A stretch of DNA of 24,746 nt, taken from positions 1-24,746 of the forward strand of contig JBKGZM010000025.1 of assembly GCA_046545575.1 (NCBI GenBank). Direction: 5' to 3'. Both the position numbers and the translations under genes were made by a program. The stretch comes from JAGXOF01 sp046545575. GTDB lineage: Bacteria; Chloroflexota; Dehalococcoidia; SZUA-161; SpSt-899. Of this stretch, positions 12,857 to 21,510 are shown piece after piece. Under the pieces are notes generated by a model, which was given only the letters and a program-made list of their open reading frames with translations, did not search any database and had not been told where the DNA came from. How positions within the stretch are numbered: position 1 is the stretch's first letter; each line of letters opens with the position of its first letter.

Positions 12857-15139
12857 ATGGACACTTTAACCTTCCTCGGGTCGCTGCGAGATGCCTCTTT
12901 CTACGAGAACCAGATCACTCATGAGCAGCGTATAGATCCTCGCGAGGCGCAGTATGGAGAACTGGACCGTGTTGTACATCAGGCAGCACTCAACGCGCTG
13001 GAGTCGCTCGGGCTGTTTCCCCTGTACAGTCATCAGGCAGCCGCAGTAAATTCGATCCACTCCGGCAACAATGTTGTCGTCTCCACGCCCTCTGCCAGTG
13101 GTAAAACGCTTTGTTACAACCTGCCCGTGTTGAATGCCCTATTGGACCAAAAAGGTTCTCGGGCTCTTTACCTTTTCCCCACTAAGGCACTGGCTCAGGA
13201 TCAGCTGGGATCGGTTCAGAAACTTACCTCCGCAGCCCAGGTGAATGCCAAGGAGTCCACTTTTGATGGTGATACGCCGCAAAATGCAAGGTCTGAGATA
13301 CGGAAAACCTCACGTATAGTGCTTTCCAATCCTGATATGCTCCATCTGGGGATTTTGCCCAATCATCGCCTGTGGACTGGATTTCTCAGTCAATTACAGT
13401 ACGTGGTCATCGACGAGGCTCATGCCTACCGCGGAGTTTTCGGCTCGCATGTGGCAAATGTCATTCGACGCCTCCGGCGTATTTGTGCTCACTATAGCTC
13501 TTATCCCCAGTTCATTTGTTGTTCCGCTACAATTGCCAATCCCCGGGATCACGCCGAGAGCCTGACCGGTCTTCCCTTTCATGCCGTTACCGACGACGGT
13601 GCGCCTTTTGGGGGCAAGGAGTTCGTCCTCTGGAATCCACCATTAATAGATATTGCCCGGTCCGTCCGCCGCAGCACCAGTACCGAAGCCATGCATCTCC
13701 TAACCGAACTCATATCCTCCGGCATTAGAAGTCTTGCCTTTGCCCGAACACGCAAGATGGTGGAGTTACTCTACGTTTACGTTAGAGAGCAACTGAGGAT
13801 TCGGGATTCTCAGTTGGCGGAATTGATAAAACCTTACCGTGCGGGATACCTTCCCGAGGATAGGAGGGAGATTGAGCAGGCGCTCTTCAGTGGAACCCTT
13901 CTGGGTGTAGTCGCGACAAATGCGCTGGAGTTGGGGGTGGATATCGGAAAGCTGGATGCCACCGTCCTGATGGGGTATCCGGGAAGTATCGCCAGTACAT
14001 GGCAACAGGCGGGGAGGAGTGGGAGGAGGGGGGAGGATTCACTCAGTGTCCTTATCGGTTCGGAGAATCCTCTGGATCAGTACTTGATGCGATATCCGGA
14101 AACGCTGTTCGGTAAAGGATTCGAGCATGCCTTGATCTCGCCGTGGAATCCGCATATCTTGAAACCCCATCTCCTGTGTGCTGCCTGGGAACATCCCTTA
14201 AGTAATCTGGATGAGGACTACTTTGGCAACCTGAGACAGGTGCGTGAGGAATTGGAGGAGCAAGGGTTACTTAGGCTAAGGGGGAAACGTTGGTATCCGG
14301 CAACCAGCCTTCGATATCCTGCACAGGAAACGAATATCCGCTCCACTTCTGCGGTTAATTATGCCCTTATCGATCCTACTGCCGGGCAGTTGCTGGAGAC
14401 GATTGAGTCATCAACTGCTTTCTTCCAGATTTATCCCGGCGCGATATATCTTCACCAGGGCGATGCCTATCAGGTCACTGAACTGGACCTTACATCCCAC
14501 ACGGCATATGCTGTTCCCACCGATGCCAATTACTACACCCAAACAAAGGAAATAAACGACCTCAAGATCCTTAAGTCCACTAATTACAAGCGGGTTTCGC
14601 AAACCGGAGTTCACATGGGTGATGTTGAGGTTACAACGTATGTCCTGGGGTTTAAGAAGAAGAAAATCTATACCGATGAGGTAATCGGAGAGGAGCCATT
14701 GGATCTGCCTCCGTTGACATTCCAGACGGTGGCCTTCTGGTTCGATATCCCACAGGATGTCGAGGAAAGGTTAAATCAAGAGGGGCGCGACTTTGCTGGT
14801 GGGTTGCACGCTGCGGAACATGCTTCGATTGCCATGTTACCACTGTTCGCCCTTTGCGACCGTAATGATATCGGTGGCGTTTCCACACCGCTTCACCCTG
14901 ACACTGGCCGTCCGCAGATATTCATCTACGATGCCCATCCCGGCGGAGTGGGTATCGCTGAGAAGGGGTTCGACCTGGTACAGCACTTATGGAATGAAAC
15001 ACTCAGACTGATTTCCGAATGTCCCTGTGAGGAGGGTTGTCCAAGCTGCGTGCAGTCGCCCAAGTGTGGTAATAACAACCAACCTCTGGACAAGCGGGGG
15101 GCTCAGATATTGTTCGAGATACTGCTGATGAAGTATTGA
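12857..15139 (+). CDS. mrfA: DEAH-box helicase with DUF1998 domain, MrfA/YprA-like
   Basis: A 760-residue superfamily 2 DNA helicase. Walker A is STPSASGKTLCYNLP (Lys83), the DEAH box is VVIDEAHAYRG (186-189), motif III CCSATI, and motif VI GRSGRRGE. The second RecA domain contains GVVATNALELGVDIG. A C-terminal DUF1998 region ends in a cysteine cluster: Cys722, 724, 728, 731 and 737 (CPCEEGCPSCVQSPKC). Length and layout match B. subtilis MrfA (YprA), a repair helicase for mitomycin-type damage. The exonuclease MrfB is not adjacent. The ATG follows ylxP by 3 nt; the gene converges with clpP across a palindromic repeat. Confidence 0.88.
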   Translation: MDTLTFLGSLRDASFYENQITHEQRIDPREAQYGELDRVVHQAALNALESLGLFPLYSHQAAAVNSIHSGNNVVVSTPSASGKTLCYNLPVLNALLDQKGSRALYLFPTKALAQDQLGSVQKLTSAAQVNAKESTFDGDTPQNARSEIRKTSRIVLSNPDMLHLGILPNHRLWTGFLSQLQYVVIDEAHAYRGVFGSHVANVIRRLRRICAHYSSYPQFICCSATIANPRDHAESLTGLPFHAVTDDGAPFGGKEFVLWNPPLIDIARSVRRSTSTEAMHLLTELISSGIRSLAFARTRKMVELLYVYVREQLRIRDSQLAELIKPYRAGYLPEDRREIEQALFSGTLLGVVATNALELGVDIGKLDATVLMGYPGSIASTWQQAGRSGRRGEDSLSVLIGSENPLDQYLMRYPETLFGKGFEHALISPWNPHILKPHLLCAAWEHPLSNLDEDYFGNLRQVREELEEQGLLRLRGKRWYPATSLRYPAQETNIRSTSAVNYALIDPTAGQLLETIESSTAFFQIYPGAIYLHQGDAYQVTELDLTSHTAYAVPTDANYYTQTKEINDLKILKSTNYKRVSQTGVHMGDVEVTTYVLGFKKKKIYTDEVIGEEPLDLPPLTFQTVAFWFDIPQDVEERLNQEGRDFAGGLHAAEHASIAMLPLFALCDRNDIGGVSTPLHPDTGRPQIFIYDAHPGGVGIAEKGFDLVQHLWNETLRLISECPCEEGCPSCVQSPKCGNNNQPLDKRGAQILFEILLMKY

Positions 15140-15140
15140 C

Positions 15141-15191
15141 GTAGGAGCGGCATTCTTGCCGCGATTATCGCGGTCTGGAGACCGCTCCTAC
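15141..15191. repeat. 51-bp inverted repeat (GTAGGAGCGG ends), copy 2
   Basis: Ten-base arms GTAGGAGCGG (15141-15150) and CCGCTCCTAC (15182-15191) enclose two inner hairpins: GCGGC/GCCGC at 15147-15162 and GCGGTCT/AGACCGC at 15170-15185. The right half repeats 5362-5386 almost exactly. It fills the gap between the convergent mrfA and clpP genes and could act as a transcript end. No T-run is present. Confidence 0.8.
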
Positions 15192-15205
15192 GGGTAAATA
15201 GGCAG

Positions 15206-15820
15206 TTATGACTTGATCTTGGCCGATCCGCTGAGTATCTCATCCACGAGGCCGTAATCGAGTGCCTGCTCAGGTGTAAGGTAGAAGTCTCTGTCAGTGT
15301 CGTGCGCGATCTTCTCGTAAGTCTGACCTGTGTGGTTGGCTATTATCGTCCGGATATTCTCTTGCACACGTATGATTTCCTTGGCGGCGATTTCGATATC
15401 CGAGGCCTGTCCCTGGGCTCCACCAACTGCCTGATGCATGTGAATGGTGGCATTGGGGAGGGCGTAGCGCTTGCCAGATGCTCCTGCAGTGAGCAGGAGA
15501 GTACCCATGCTGGCGGCCAGGCCCACGCAAATGGTGGATACATCGCAGCGCACAAGCTGCATCGTATCATAGATAGCCAGCCCTGCGCTGATCACTCCGC
15601 CCGGGGAGTGAATGTAGAGACTGATATCCTTGTCCGGGTCTTCACGTTCCAGGTAAAGGAGCTGTGCTATGATCAGGTTTGCTACCTGATCATTAATCCC
15701 GGTGCCCAGGAACACAATACGCTCTTTTAGCAAGAGCGAATAGATGTCAAATGACCTCTCGCCCCTGGGGCTGCTCTCAATGACCATTGGCGGATAAATG
15801 TTTTCTGGTTGCATATTCAT
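15206..15820 (-). CDS. clpP: ATP-dependent Clp protease proteolytic subunit
   Basis: The serine peptidase of the Clp protease, which forms a 14-mer chamber fed by ClpX or ClpA/C. The 204 residues contain Ser104 in GLAASMGTLLLTAG, His129 in ATIHMHQ and Asp178 in DTDRDFY, giving the full catalytic triad. HSPGGVISAGLAIYDTMQ and EQALDYGLVDEIL are typical. The start ATG 15820 has GAGGAGG upstream. It lies 13 nt after tig in the conserved tig-clpP order, but the usual next gene clpX is not here; a convergent helicase gene follows instead. Confidence 0.97.
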   Translation of the reverse strand: MNMQPENIYPPMVIESSPRGERSFDIYSLLLKERIVFLGTGINDQVANLIIAQLLYLEREDPDKDISLYIHSPGGVISAGLAIYDTMQLVRCDVSTICVGLAASMGTLLLTAGASGKRYALPNATIHMHQAVGGAQGQASDIEIAAKEIIRVQENIRTIIANHTGQTYEKIAHDTDRDFYLTPEQALDYGLVDEILSGSAKIKS

Positions 15821-15833
15821 TTGTTCTTCCTCC

Positions 15834-17180
15834 TCATTCTTGCGTTTCCGCTTCCTCCTCCGACTTTTCTTGCATTTCCTGTTCTTCGCTCTGGGCGGAT
15901 TCAGCAGAACCCTCTGTGGTAGCGAGTTTCACCAATCGCTCTATTGTCTTTCGCATCCGAAGCTCGTTGCGGATTCTCTCGCGTGATTCCTCGGAGTTCA
16001 TATATTGCCTTATGTTTTGATTATCGCCTACTTCTTGCAACCTGCGTTCTAACTCGGCATCGATGTCTTCATCGGATACCTCGATGTTTTCCTGTTCCGA
16101 AACTTTGTTTAGTAAAAGTGAGTTGGCTACCCTTTTCTCGGCGTTTGGACGTAGCTCCTCTCGCAGTTCCTCTTCGGTAGAACCCTTGATTCTGAGGAAG
16201 TCTTCAAGTTGCATTCCCCCGAGACGTGCCAGTTGATTCTGAATTGTGGACTCTATTTCTTGATCGACAAGGACGGATGGGAATTCCACTTTAGACACAT
16301 TTACTGCCTGTTCGATGGCCTGTTCTTCTAACTTTTGCTTTGCCTCTTGTTCCCTGTCGTTTTTTATCCGCTCGGCAACCATCTCGCGAAGCTGTTCAAC
16401 CGTCTCCACGTTCTGTTCCAGGCTCTTGGCAAATTCGTCATTTAGTTCAGGCAGCTTTTCCTCTTTAATCTCGGAGACGGAGACCTTGAAGAAACACTCC
16501 TTACCCTGAAAGTTTTCGTTGGCGAAATCTTCCGGAACCATGAGTGGGAATTCCTTCTCTTCCCCGATTTGCATTTCCACTATCTGGTCCACAAAACCGG
16601 GCAGAGGGCTTGTCGAACCTTCAGTGAGAGTATAGGCTTGCTGTTTATTGTCAAGCACTGTTTCTCCATCGATTGTGCCCTGTACATCGATCGTCACCGA
16701 GTCGCCAAAACGTGCCTCGCGTTCCACCGGCTCCCAGGACGCTTGATTCCGACGAAGATTATCGATAGCTTCATTTACATCTTCCTCGGTTACGTTGACT
16801 TCCTCTGGGGTCGCGCTAATAGAAGTGTAATCCCCCAATTCCACTACGGGTTGTACGGGGACAGTGGCTTTGAAGATAGCGGGATCGAGTTGAACCATCT
16901 CCATCTCTGGCTGGCCAATGGCATCAACCTCCTGCTCTTCGAGTGCCTTCTCATAGAGGTCCGGCACAAGCTTATCCAGTGCTTCACCTACTAGAGCATC
17001 TCTGCCGATGTGGCGTTCCAGTAAAGGCCGTGGAGCTTTCCCTTTTCGGAAACCGGGAACCTCGACTCGGTTCACCAGCCGACGATAAGCGGACTCCAGG
17101 GACTTCTCCATTTCCTCCGGTTCTGCCTCGACATTCAAGACTACCTGACAACCTTCGATTCTCTCCGCTGATGCTTTCAA
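15834..17180 (-). CDS. tig: Trigger factor
   Basis: The ribosome-bound chaperone that meets nascent chains at the exit tunnel. The 448 residues hold the N-terminal ribosome-binding domain with the signature VEVPGFRKGKAPRPLLERHI, a PPIase (FKBP-like) domain near residues 155-245 (RFGDSVTIDVQGTIDGE), and a long helical C-terminal chaperone domain. The tail from about 425 is very acidic and glutamine-rich. The start is TTG 17180-17178, supported by AGGAGG 4 nt upstream and by the family N-terminus. It heads tig-clpP. Confidence 0.96.
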   Translation of the reverse strand: MKASAERIEGCQVVLNVEAEPEEMEKSLESAYRRLVNRVEVPGFRKGKAPRPLLERHIGRDALVGEALDKLVPDLYEKALEEQEVDAIGQPEMEMVQLDPAIFKATVPVQPVVELGDYTSISATPEEVNVTEEDVNEAIDNLRRNQASWEPVEREARFGDSVTIDVQGTIDGETVLDNKQQAYTLTEGSTSPLPGFVDQIVEMQIGEEKEFPLMVPEDFANENFQGKECFFKVSVSEIKEEKLPELNDEFAKSLEQNVETVEQLREMVAERIKNDREQEAKQKLEEQAIEQAVNVSKVEFPSVLVDQEIESTIQNQLARLGGMQLEDFLRIKGSTEEELREELRPNAEKRVANSLLLNKVSEQENIEVSDEDIDAELERRLQEVGDNQNIRQYMNSEESRERIRNELRMRKTIERLVKLATTEGSAESAQSEEQEMQEKSEEEAETQE

Positions 17181-17213
17181 TGTTCCTCCTAGCAGTCTCT
17201 CCTAGCAATTTCT

Positions 17214-17242
17214 ATTATAGCAGTGAACTGCCTGATTGCGAA
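17214..17242 (-). promoter_or_regulatory. Promoter of tig-clpP
   Basis: On the minus strand TTCGCA (17242-17237) and TATAAT (17219-17214) are spaced by 17 nt. Start is predicted near 17207, giving a leader of about 27 nt to the TTG. Confidence 0.55.
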
Positions 17243-17270
17243 CCCCCAGTATGATTCAGCTACAGGGGGA

Positions 17271-17302
17271 GGGTAGGTTGGCCGACGTCGGCCAACCTAC
17301 CC
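17271..17302. repeat. Perfect 32-bp palindrome
   Basis: A 16-base arm (GGGTAGGTTGGCCGAC) is followed directly by its exact reverse complement. It lies between the divergent tig and oxidoreductase genes. No T-run follows on either strand. The GTAGG/CCTAC ends resemble the other intergenic palindromes in this window, though the centre differs. Confidence 0.85.
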
Positions 17303-17376
17303 TTACAGGTTTAGTAGAGTGAGGCTTTCTGCATCCCGAATGGGATAGTATACTAAGTACAAGGGACGGAGAACAG

Positions 17377-19431
17377 ATGGTTGTCACCACTGTAAAGAGC
17401 GACTGCATAGCCTGCGTTTTCGGCTGTGGCATAAATGCCTCCATCGAGAACGGGAAGCTTACCGATGTGGAGGGGATGCCTGAACACCCGCTGAGTCAGG
17501 GATTTCTCTGTCCAAGGGGAAGGGCACTGGTAGACTATGTCTATTCCCCTGAGCGGCTCAAATACCCCTTGAAAAAGGCTGACGGGGACTGGAAACAGGT
17601 TTCGTGGGACGAAGCGCTGGATACCACTGCTGAGAAATTGCAGAAGATAAAGGATGAATACGGTGCCCACGCGCTGGCTATTTTCTGCGGATCGATAGGC
17701 GTTGAGAATATCGAACTTGCCTCCTTTGCGGGCCGATTCGCTGGCGCTTATGGTACACCCAATTTCCTCTCGGTAGAGAGTAATTGCTTTCGATCTCGAA
17801 TACTTGCCCACCAGTTGACATTCGGAACATTCCTTCTGGAAGAGCCGGAAAAGGCAAAGTGCGTTATCCTTTGGGGACATGACCCCAGCAACTCCAAGCC
17901 TCCTCTTGCCGCCAAGCTCAGCAGGGCTTTGAATAAGGGATTGGAGATAATCGTTATCAATCCGAAGCGGATTACACTGTCAAAGAAGGGTGTTCATGTT
18001 CCCATGCGACCGGGTACCGACTGCGCCCTTGCGCTGGGGATGCTTAACGTCATTCTGGATGAAGGGCTGCATGATAAGGACTTTGTAGGAAAATACACCC
18101 TCGGATTTGACCGGTTGCAAGAGCATGTCAAACAGTACACCCCGGAGAGAGTGCAGGAGATAACTCGGGTTCCCGCCGATGACATAAGACGAATTGCCAG
18201 GATATTTGCCACTACAAGGCCTGCCTCCATCATCCAGGGTGTCTGTGCCCTTGATCAGCATGTAAATGGCCTACAGACCACAAGGGCTCTCGCTCTCCTG
18301 CAGACTGTCACAGGGAACATCGATATCCCCGGCGGTTGGACCAGGGTCCCTTTCCCCAGGCTCAAAAGCATGAACATAGAAGTTGAGGAAGACCCCATTG
18401 GCAGCGCTGAGCATCCCCTGTTCTACAGTCTCTGGGGCAGACAGGCACCCTATGGTCAGGCGATGTATTTACCTGATGCTGTCATCGAAGAAAAGCCTTA
18501 TCCTGTAAAAGCCCTGATCGCTACAGGGGGAAACCCTGCACTGACGTTGCCTGACTCGCAGAGAATTGGTGAAATGTTTGAGAAACTGGAGCTCACAGTG
18601 GTGATAGACCTATTCATGACAAAGACAGCCGAGATGGCTGACCTTGTGCTTCCGGCATCTTCATTCATGGAGCGCAGTGGCATAGGCTATGTGTATGCTG
18701 TAACCAGTGGTTTGCCTTATATCTTGCTCCGCAAGAAGTTAATAGAGCCCCTGGGAGAATCATGGCCGGACTGGAAGTTCTGGTGTGAACTGGGCAAGCG
18801 AATGGGGTATCAAGACCTTTTCCCCTGGCAAACTGAGGAGGAGATAATTGACTACTGGCTCGAGCCCAGTGGCGTTACCAGGAAGCAATTAGAGAATGAC
18901 CACCCGGAGGGCATGTTCTTTGCTCAAAAGAACTATGACATGGCCCAAAAAGGCAAGTTCAGGACTCCCTCGGGTAAGATTGAGATTTACTCGGAAACCC
19001 TGGCTGAGCATGGGTATGACCCTCTTCCTGTTCATGTTGAGCCCAGCCAGAGTCCGATAAGTAATCCGGAATTGGCCACAGAATATCCTCTGATCCTTAC
19101 AACAGGGGCCAGGACAACGAGGTATACACACAGTCAGATGAGGCAGATACCCAGATTACGCCGTTCAGCCCCTGAGCCGCTAGCCGAAATGCATCCTGAT
19201 ACGGCGCGGATGTCCGGGGTTGCAGATGGCGACACTGTGATTATTGGTACGAGGAGAGGACAGATAAGAATAAAAGTTCGCATAAACGAAGGAATGATGC
19301 CAGAGGTGGTGAGTATCCCTCATGGCTGGGAGCAGGCCAATGCTAACATCCTTACTGAGCTTGAGCCTCGTGACCTGGTGACAGGCTATACGGAGCTGAA
19401 ATCGCTCCTGTGCCGGATAGATAAAGAATAA
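17377..19431 (+). CDS. Molybdopterin oxidoreductase (Mo/W-bisMGD family), substrate unknown
   Basis: A 684-residue enzyme of the DMSO reductase superfamily. The N-terminal [4Fe-4S] site is Cys10-x2-Cys13-x3-Cys17-x27-Cys45 (CIACVFGC ... FLCPRGR). Cys137 in VESNCFRSR sits where the protein ligand of Mo or W is expected. ILWGHDPSNSKPP, PMRPGTDCALALGML and GNIDIPGGWTR bind the cofactor, and the C-terminal dinucleotide domain begins near LILTTGARTTRYTHSQMRQI. There is no Tat signal and no iron-sulfur or membrane subunit next to it, so it is probably a cytoplasmic single-subunit enzyme. Val14, after the second cysteine, argues against acetylene hydratase, which needs Asp there. A TATACT at 17349-17354 may be its -10; GGACGGAG precedes the ATG. 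Confidence 0.9.
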   Translation: MVVTTVKSDCIACVFGCGINASIENGKLTDVEGMPEHPLSQGFLCPRGRALVDYVYSPERLKYPLKKADGDWKQVSWDEALDTTAEKLQKIKDEYGAHALAIFCGSIGVENIELASFAGRFAGAYGTPNFLSVESNCFRSRILAHQLTFGTFLLEEPEKAKCVILWGHDPSNSKPPLAAKLSRALNKGLEIIVINPKRITLSKKGVHVPMRPGTDCALALGMLNVILDEGLHDKDFVGKYTLGFDRLQEHVKQYTPERVQEITRVPADDIRRIARIFATTRPASIIQGVCALDQHVNGLQTTRALALLQTVTGNIDIPGGWTRVPFPRLKSMNIEVEEDPIGSAEHPLFYSLWGRQAPYGQAMYLPDAVIEEKPYPVKALIATGGNPALTLPDSQRIGEMFEKLELTVVIDLFMTKTAEMADLVLPASSFMERSGIGYVYAVTSGLPYILLRKKLIEPLGESWPDWKFWCELGKRMGYQDLFPWQTEEEIIDYWLEPSGVTRKQLENDHPEGMFFAQKNYDMAQKGKFRTPSGKIEIYSETLAEHGYDPLPVHVEPSQSPISNPELATEYPLILTTGARTTRYTHSQMRQIPRLRRSAPEPLAEMHPDTARMSGVADGDTVIIGTRRGQIRIKVRINEGMMPEVVSIPHGWEQANANILTELEPRDLVTGYTELKSLLCRIDKE

Positions 19432-19525
19432 TGGGTATGAATTTGGTATTGTTTTGATGTAAAATCGAAGGAAAGATGGTTTAGCACAAGGGCAACCTTG
19501 AAAGACTGACTGGAGCAACAGTATT

Positions 19526-20107
19526 TTGAAGCTTATCGTTGGACTGGGCAATCCGGGTAAACATTATGTCAATTCGCGGCATAACATCGGTTTCCAGTGT
19601 ATTAACGCCTTTGCTCGTGAGCACGGCATTGATTTAAGCAAACGGCAGTCGAAGGCAAGGGTGGGGACTGGACAGATTGCGGGGCAAAAGGTTATCTTGG
19701 CCAAACCCGGGACATTTATGAATCTCAGTGGGGAATCCGTGGCTCCGCTGGCGAGCTATTATGGTATCGATTTAGCTGACATACTGGTCGTTTATGATGA
19801 CGTTGATTTTCCTTTGGGAACCTTTCGCATACGGGAGAAAGGTAGTTCAGGCGGACACAATGGCATAGAGTCCATAATGCAGCATCTGGGCAGTCAGGCA
19901 TTCCCGCGAATTCGTGTGGGAATCGGGCCTGTGGAAACGGATGGTCCAGCTCAAAGCATGAGGAGTCCTAAATACGTGTTGGGAGATTTCACCAGGGATG
20001 AGAGAGCTGTTGTAGATGAGGTTTGCACGCGAGTGGTCGAGGCAATAGATTGCATCCTGTCAGAAGGGATTGCCACTGCCATGAATCGGTATAATTCCTC
20101 GTCGTAG
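19526..20107 (+). CDS. pth: Peptidyl-tRNA hydrolase
   Basis: Recycles peptidyl-tRNAs dropped from ribosomes. The 193-residue product has the expected active-site residues: Asn9 and His19 in GLGNPGKHYVNSRHNIGF, Asn66 in GTFMNLSG, Asp91 in VVYDDVDFPLG and Asn112 in GGHNGI. The start is TTG 19526, because MKLIVGLGNPG is the canonical N-terminus; GGAG lies 10 nt upstream. A TAAAAT at 19460-19465 in the 94-nt gap is a possible -10 with no convincing -35. acpS follows after 24 nt. Confidence 0.96.
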   Translation: MKLIVGLGNPGKHYVNSRHNIGFQCINAFAREHGIDLSKRQSKARVGTGQIAGQKVILAKPGTFMNLSGESVAPLASYYGIDLADILVVYDDVDFPLGTFRIREKGSSGGHNGIESIMQHLGSQAFPRIRVGIGPVETDGPAQSMRSPKYVLGDFTRDERAVVDEVCTRVVEAIDCILSEGIATAMNRYNSSS

Positions 20108-20131
20108 ACGATTGGGGGCTGGGGCCAAAAT

Positions 20132-20509
20132 ATGCATGTGCACGGCGTTGACATAGTGGAGATATCCCGGATTGAAGAGGCAGTGAAGACCTGGGGCGAC
20201 CGCTTTCTCAATCGCATATATACTGACGGAGAACGGGAATTTTGCCGTGGACGTAACCCGGAGCTGGCTACCCGGTTTGCCGGCAAAGAGGCAGTAATGA
20301 AGGCACTGGGAACGGGGTGGAAAGGAGTTTCTTGGAGGGATATTGAGATACTTACGAGTGATTCCGGAGCGCCCTCGGTACATCTTGGAGGTGGTGCCAA
20401 AGTCAGAGCAGAATATCTTGGATTGGAGGAGTTGGTTATTACCCTGTCTCATGCCAAGCACTATGCCGTTGCCTCGGTTGTGGGAACAAGGAAGGAAAAC
20501 GGAGCATAA
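20132..20509 (+). CDS. acpS: Holo-[acyl-carrier-protein] synthase
   Basis: Moves 4'-phosphopantetheine from CoA to apo-ACP for fatty acid synthesis. Its 125 residues carry the AcpS metal-binding pair Asp7 (HGVDIVEISRIEEAV) and Glu53 (RFAGKEAVMKALGTG), followed by ISLSH-type ITLSHAKHYAVASVV. The start is ATG 20132; the Shine-Dalgarno is poor. It lies between pth and nnrD, and the acpS-nnr neighbourhood is common in bacteria. Confidence 0.95.
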   Translation: MHVHGVDIVEISRIEEAVKTWGDRFLNRIYTDGEREFCRGRNPELATRFAGKEAVMKALGTGWKGVSWRDIEILTSDSGAPSVHLGGGAKVRAEYLGLEELVITLSHAKHYAVASVVGTRKENGA

Positions 20510-20519
20510 ATGTAAGAAT

Positions 20520-20573
20520 GTAGGGCGGCTTTCCATAGTCGCTGAAATTGGCAGGTATGGAAACCTGCCCTGC
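20520..20573. repeat. Imperfect inverted repeat (GTAGGGC ends)
   Basis: The left arm (20520-20544) and the reverse complement of the right arm (20550-20573) agree at about 17 of 24 positions, including a shared TTTCCATA block. The right arm itself contains a strong inner hairpin, GGCAGGT ... ACCTGCC. It fills the acpS-nnrD gap and looks like a decayed dispersed palindrome. Confidence 0.6.
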
Positions 20574-20616
20574 GATTTTGTGTCTGATTAGTTATGTTTA
20601 AGCGAGGTTAGAGATT

Positions 20617-21510
20617 ATGACCGAACCAATCACCGGTGAACTTGTACGGGCCCTTCTCCCAGAGCGCCCGGTCAACGCCAACAAGGGAACATTCGGTCGG
20701 GTGCTGGTTGTGGCCGGTTCAATCAACTACATCGGCGCTGCCTACCTTGCCTGTGAGGGAGCGCTCCGGGTGGGCGCGGGATTGGTTACATTAGCCACGC
20801 CCAGGAGCTTACAATCCATCCTGGCCAGCAAGTTGACTGAGGTAACATACATTCCCCTCCCGGAACCAGAGTCCGGGGTAATAGGCGCAGGAGTGGTGCA
20901 AGTAATCCGTGAGCAGCTCCCTAATTACAATACCATGCTTTTAGGGTGTGGTCTGGGGCAGGGTTTAACTACGGTGGAGTTTGTGAAGGCGCTTTTGTTT
21001 ACAGAGGCTCTGAACGTGCCATTGGTCATCGATGCCGATGCTCTAAATATCATTTCCCGGTTTGAAAAATGGTGGGAGAGCCTGAAGGGCAAAGCCGTGC
21101 TGACCCCTCACCCTGGTGAGATGGCGCGTCTCACTAATAAACCCATTCGCGATATCCAGGCCAGCCGCGAGGAAACCGCTGTCAAGGCTGCTTCGGAGTG
21201 GAACCAGGCCGTCATCCTAAAGGGTGCCTATACTGTAGTTGCTTCCCCTGAGGGTAAGGTGCGAGTGAGCGATTTTGCCAATCCGGGATTGGCCTCCGCG
21301 GGAACGGGTGACGTTCTCGCGGGAGCTGTCGTTGGGCTTTTAGCCCAGAAGATGTCGACCTTTGATGCTGCCACCTGTGGCGTGTACCTGCACGCCATGG
21401 CTGGCGAGCTCGTTGGGGAAGAACTCGGCGAGGCCGGTATGGTTGCCAGCGATCTCCTGCCCCGGCTTCCCTTGACAATAAAACGACTAATAACAAGAGA
21501 GGACCGGTAA
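20617..21510 (+). CDS. nnrD: ADP/ATP-dependent NAD(P)H-hydrate dehydratase
   Basis: Repairs hydrated NAD(P)H. The 297-residue protein is the ribokinase-like (YjeF C-terminal) domain alone. It has KGTFGRVLVVAGSINYIGAA, GCGLGQ, VIDADALNIIS, VLTPHPGEMARLTNK, VILKGAYTVV and the nucleotide-binding NPGLASAGTGDVLAG. The epimerase domain (NnrE), often fused at the N-terminus, is absent and not adjacent. The ATG at 20617 follows a GAGGTTAGAGA stretch. Its stop touches the aminotransferase ATG, suggesting an operon. Confidence 0.94.
   Translation: MTEPITGELVRALLPERPVNANKGTFGRVLVVAGSINYIGAAYLACEGALRVGAGLVTLATPRSLQSILASKLTEVTYIPLPEPESGVIGAGVVQVIREQLPNYNTMLLGCGLGQGLTTVEFVKALLFTEALNVPLVIDADALNIISRFEKWWESLKGKAVLTPHPGEMARLTNKPIRDIQASREETAVKAASEWNQAVILKGAYTVVASPEGKVRVSDFANPGLASAGTGDVLAGAVVGLLAQKMSTFDAATCGVYLHAMAGELVGEELGEAGMVASDLLPRLPLTIKRLITREDR

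Noticed and set aside
17377..19431. Acetylene hydratase assignment
   Set aside because: Overall family and the metal-ligand cysteine fit, but the essential Asp after the second cluster cysteine is Val14.
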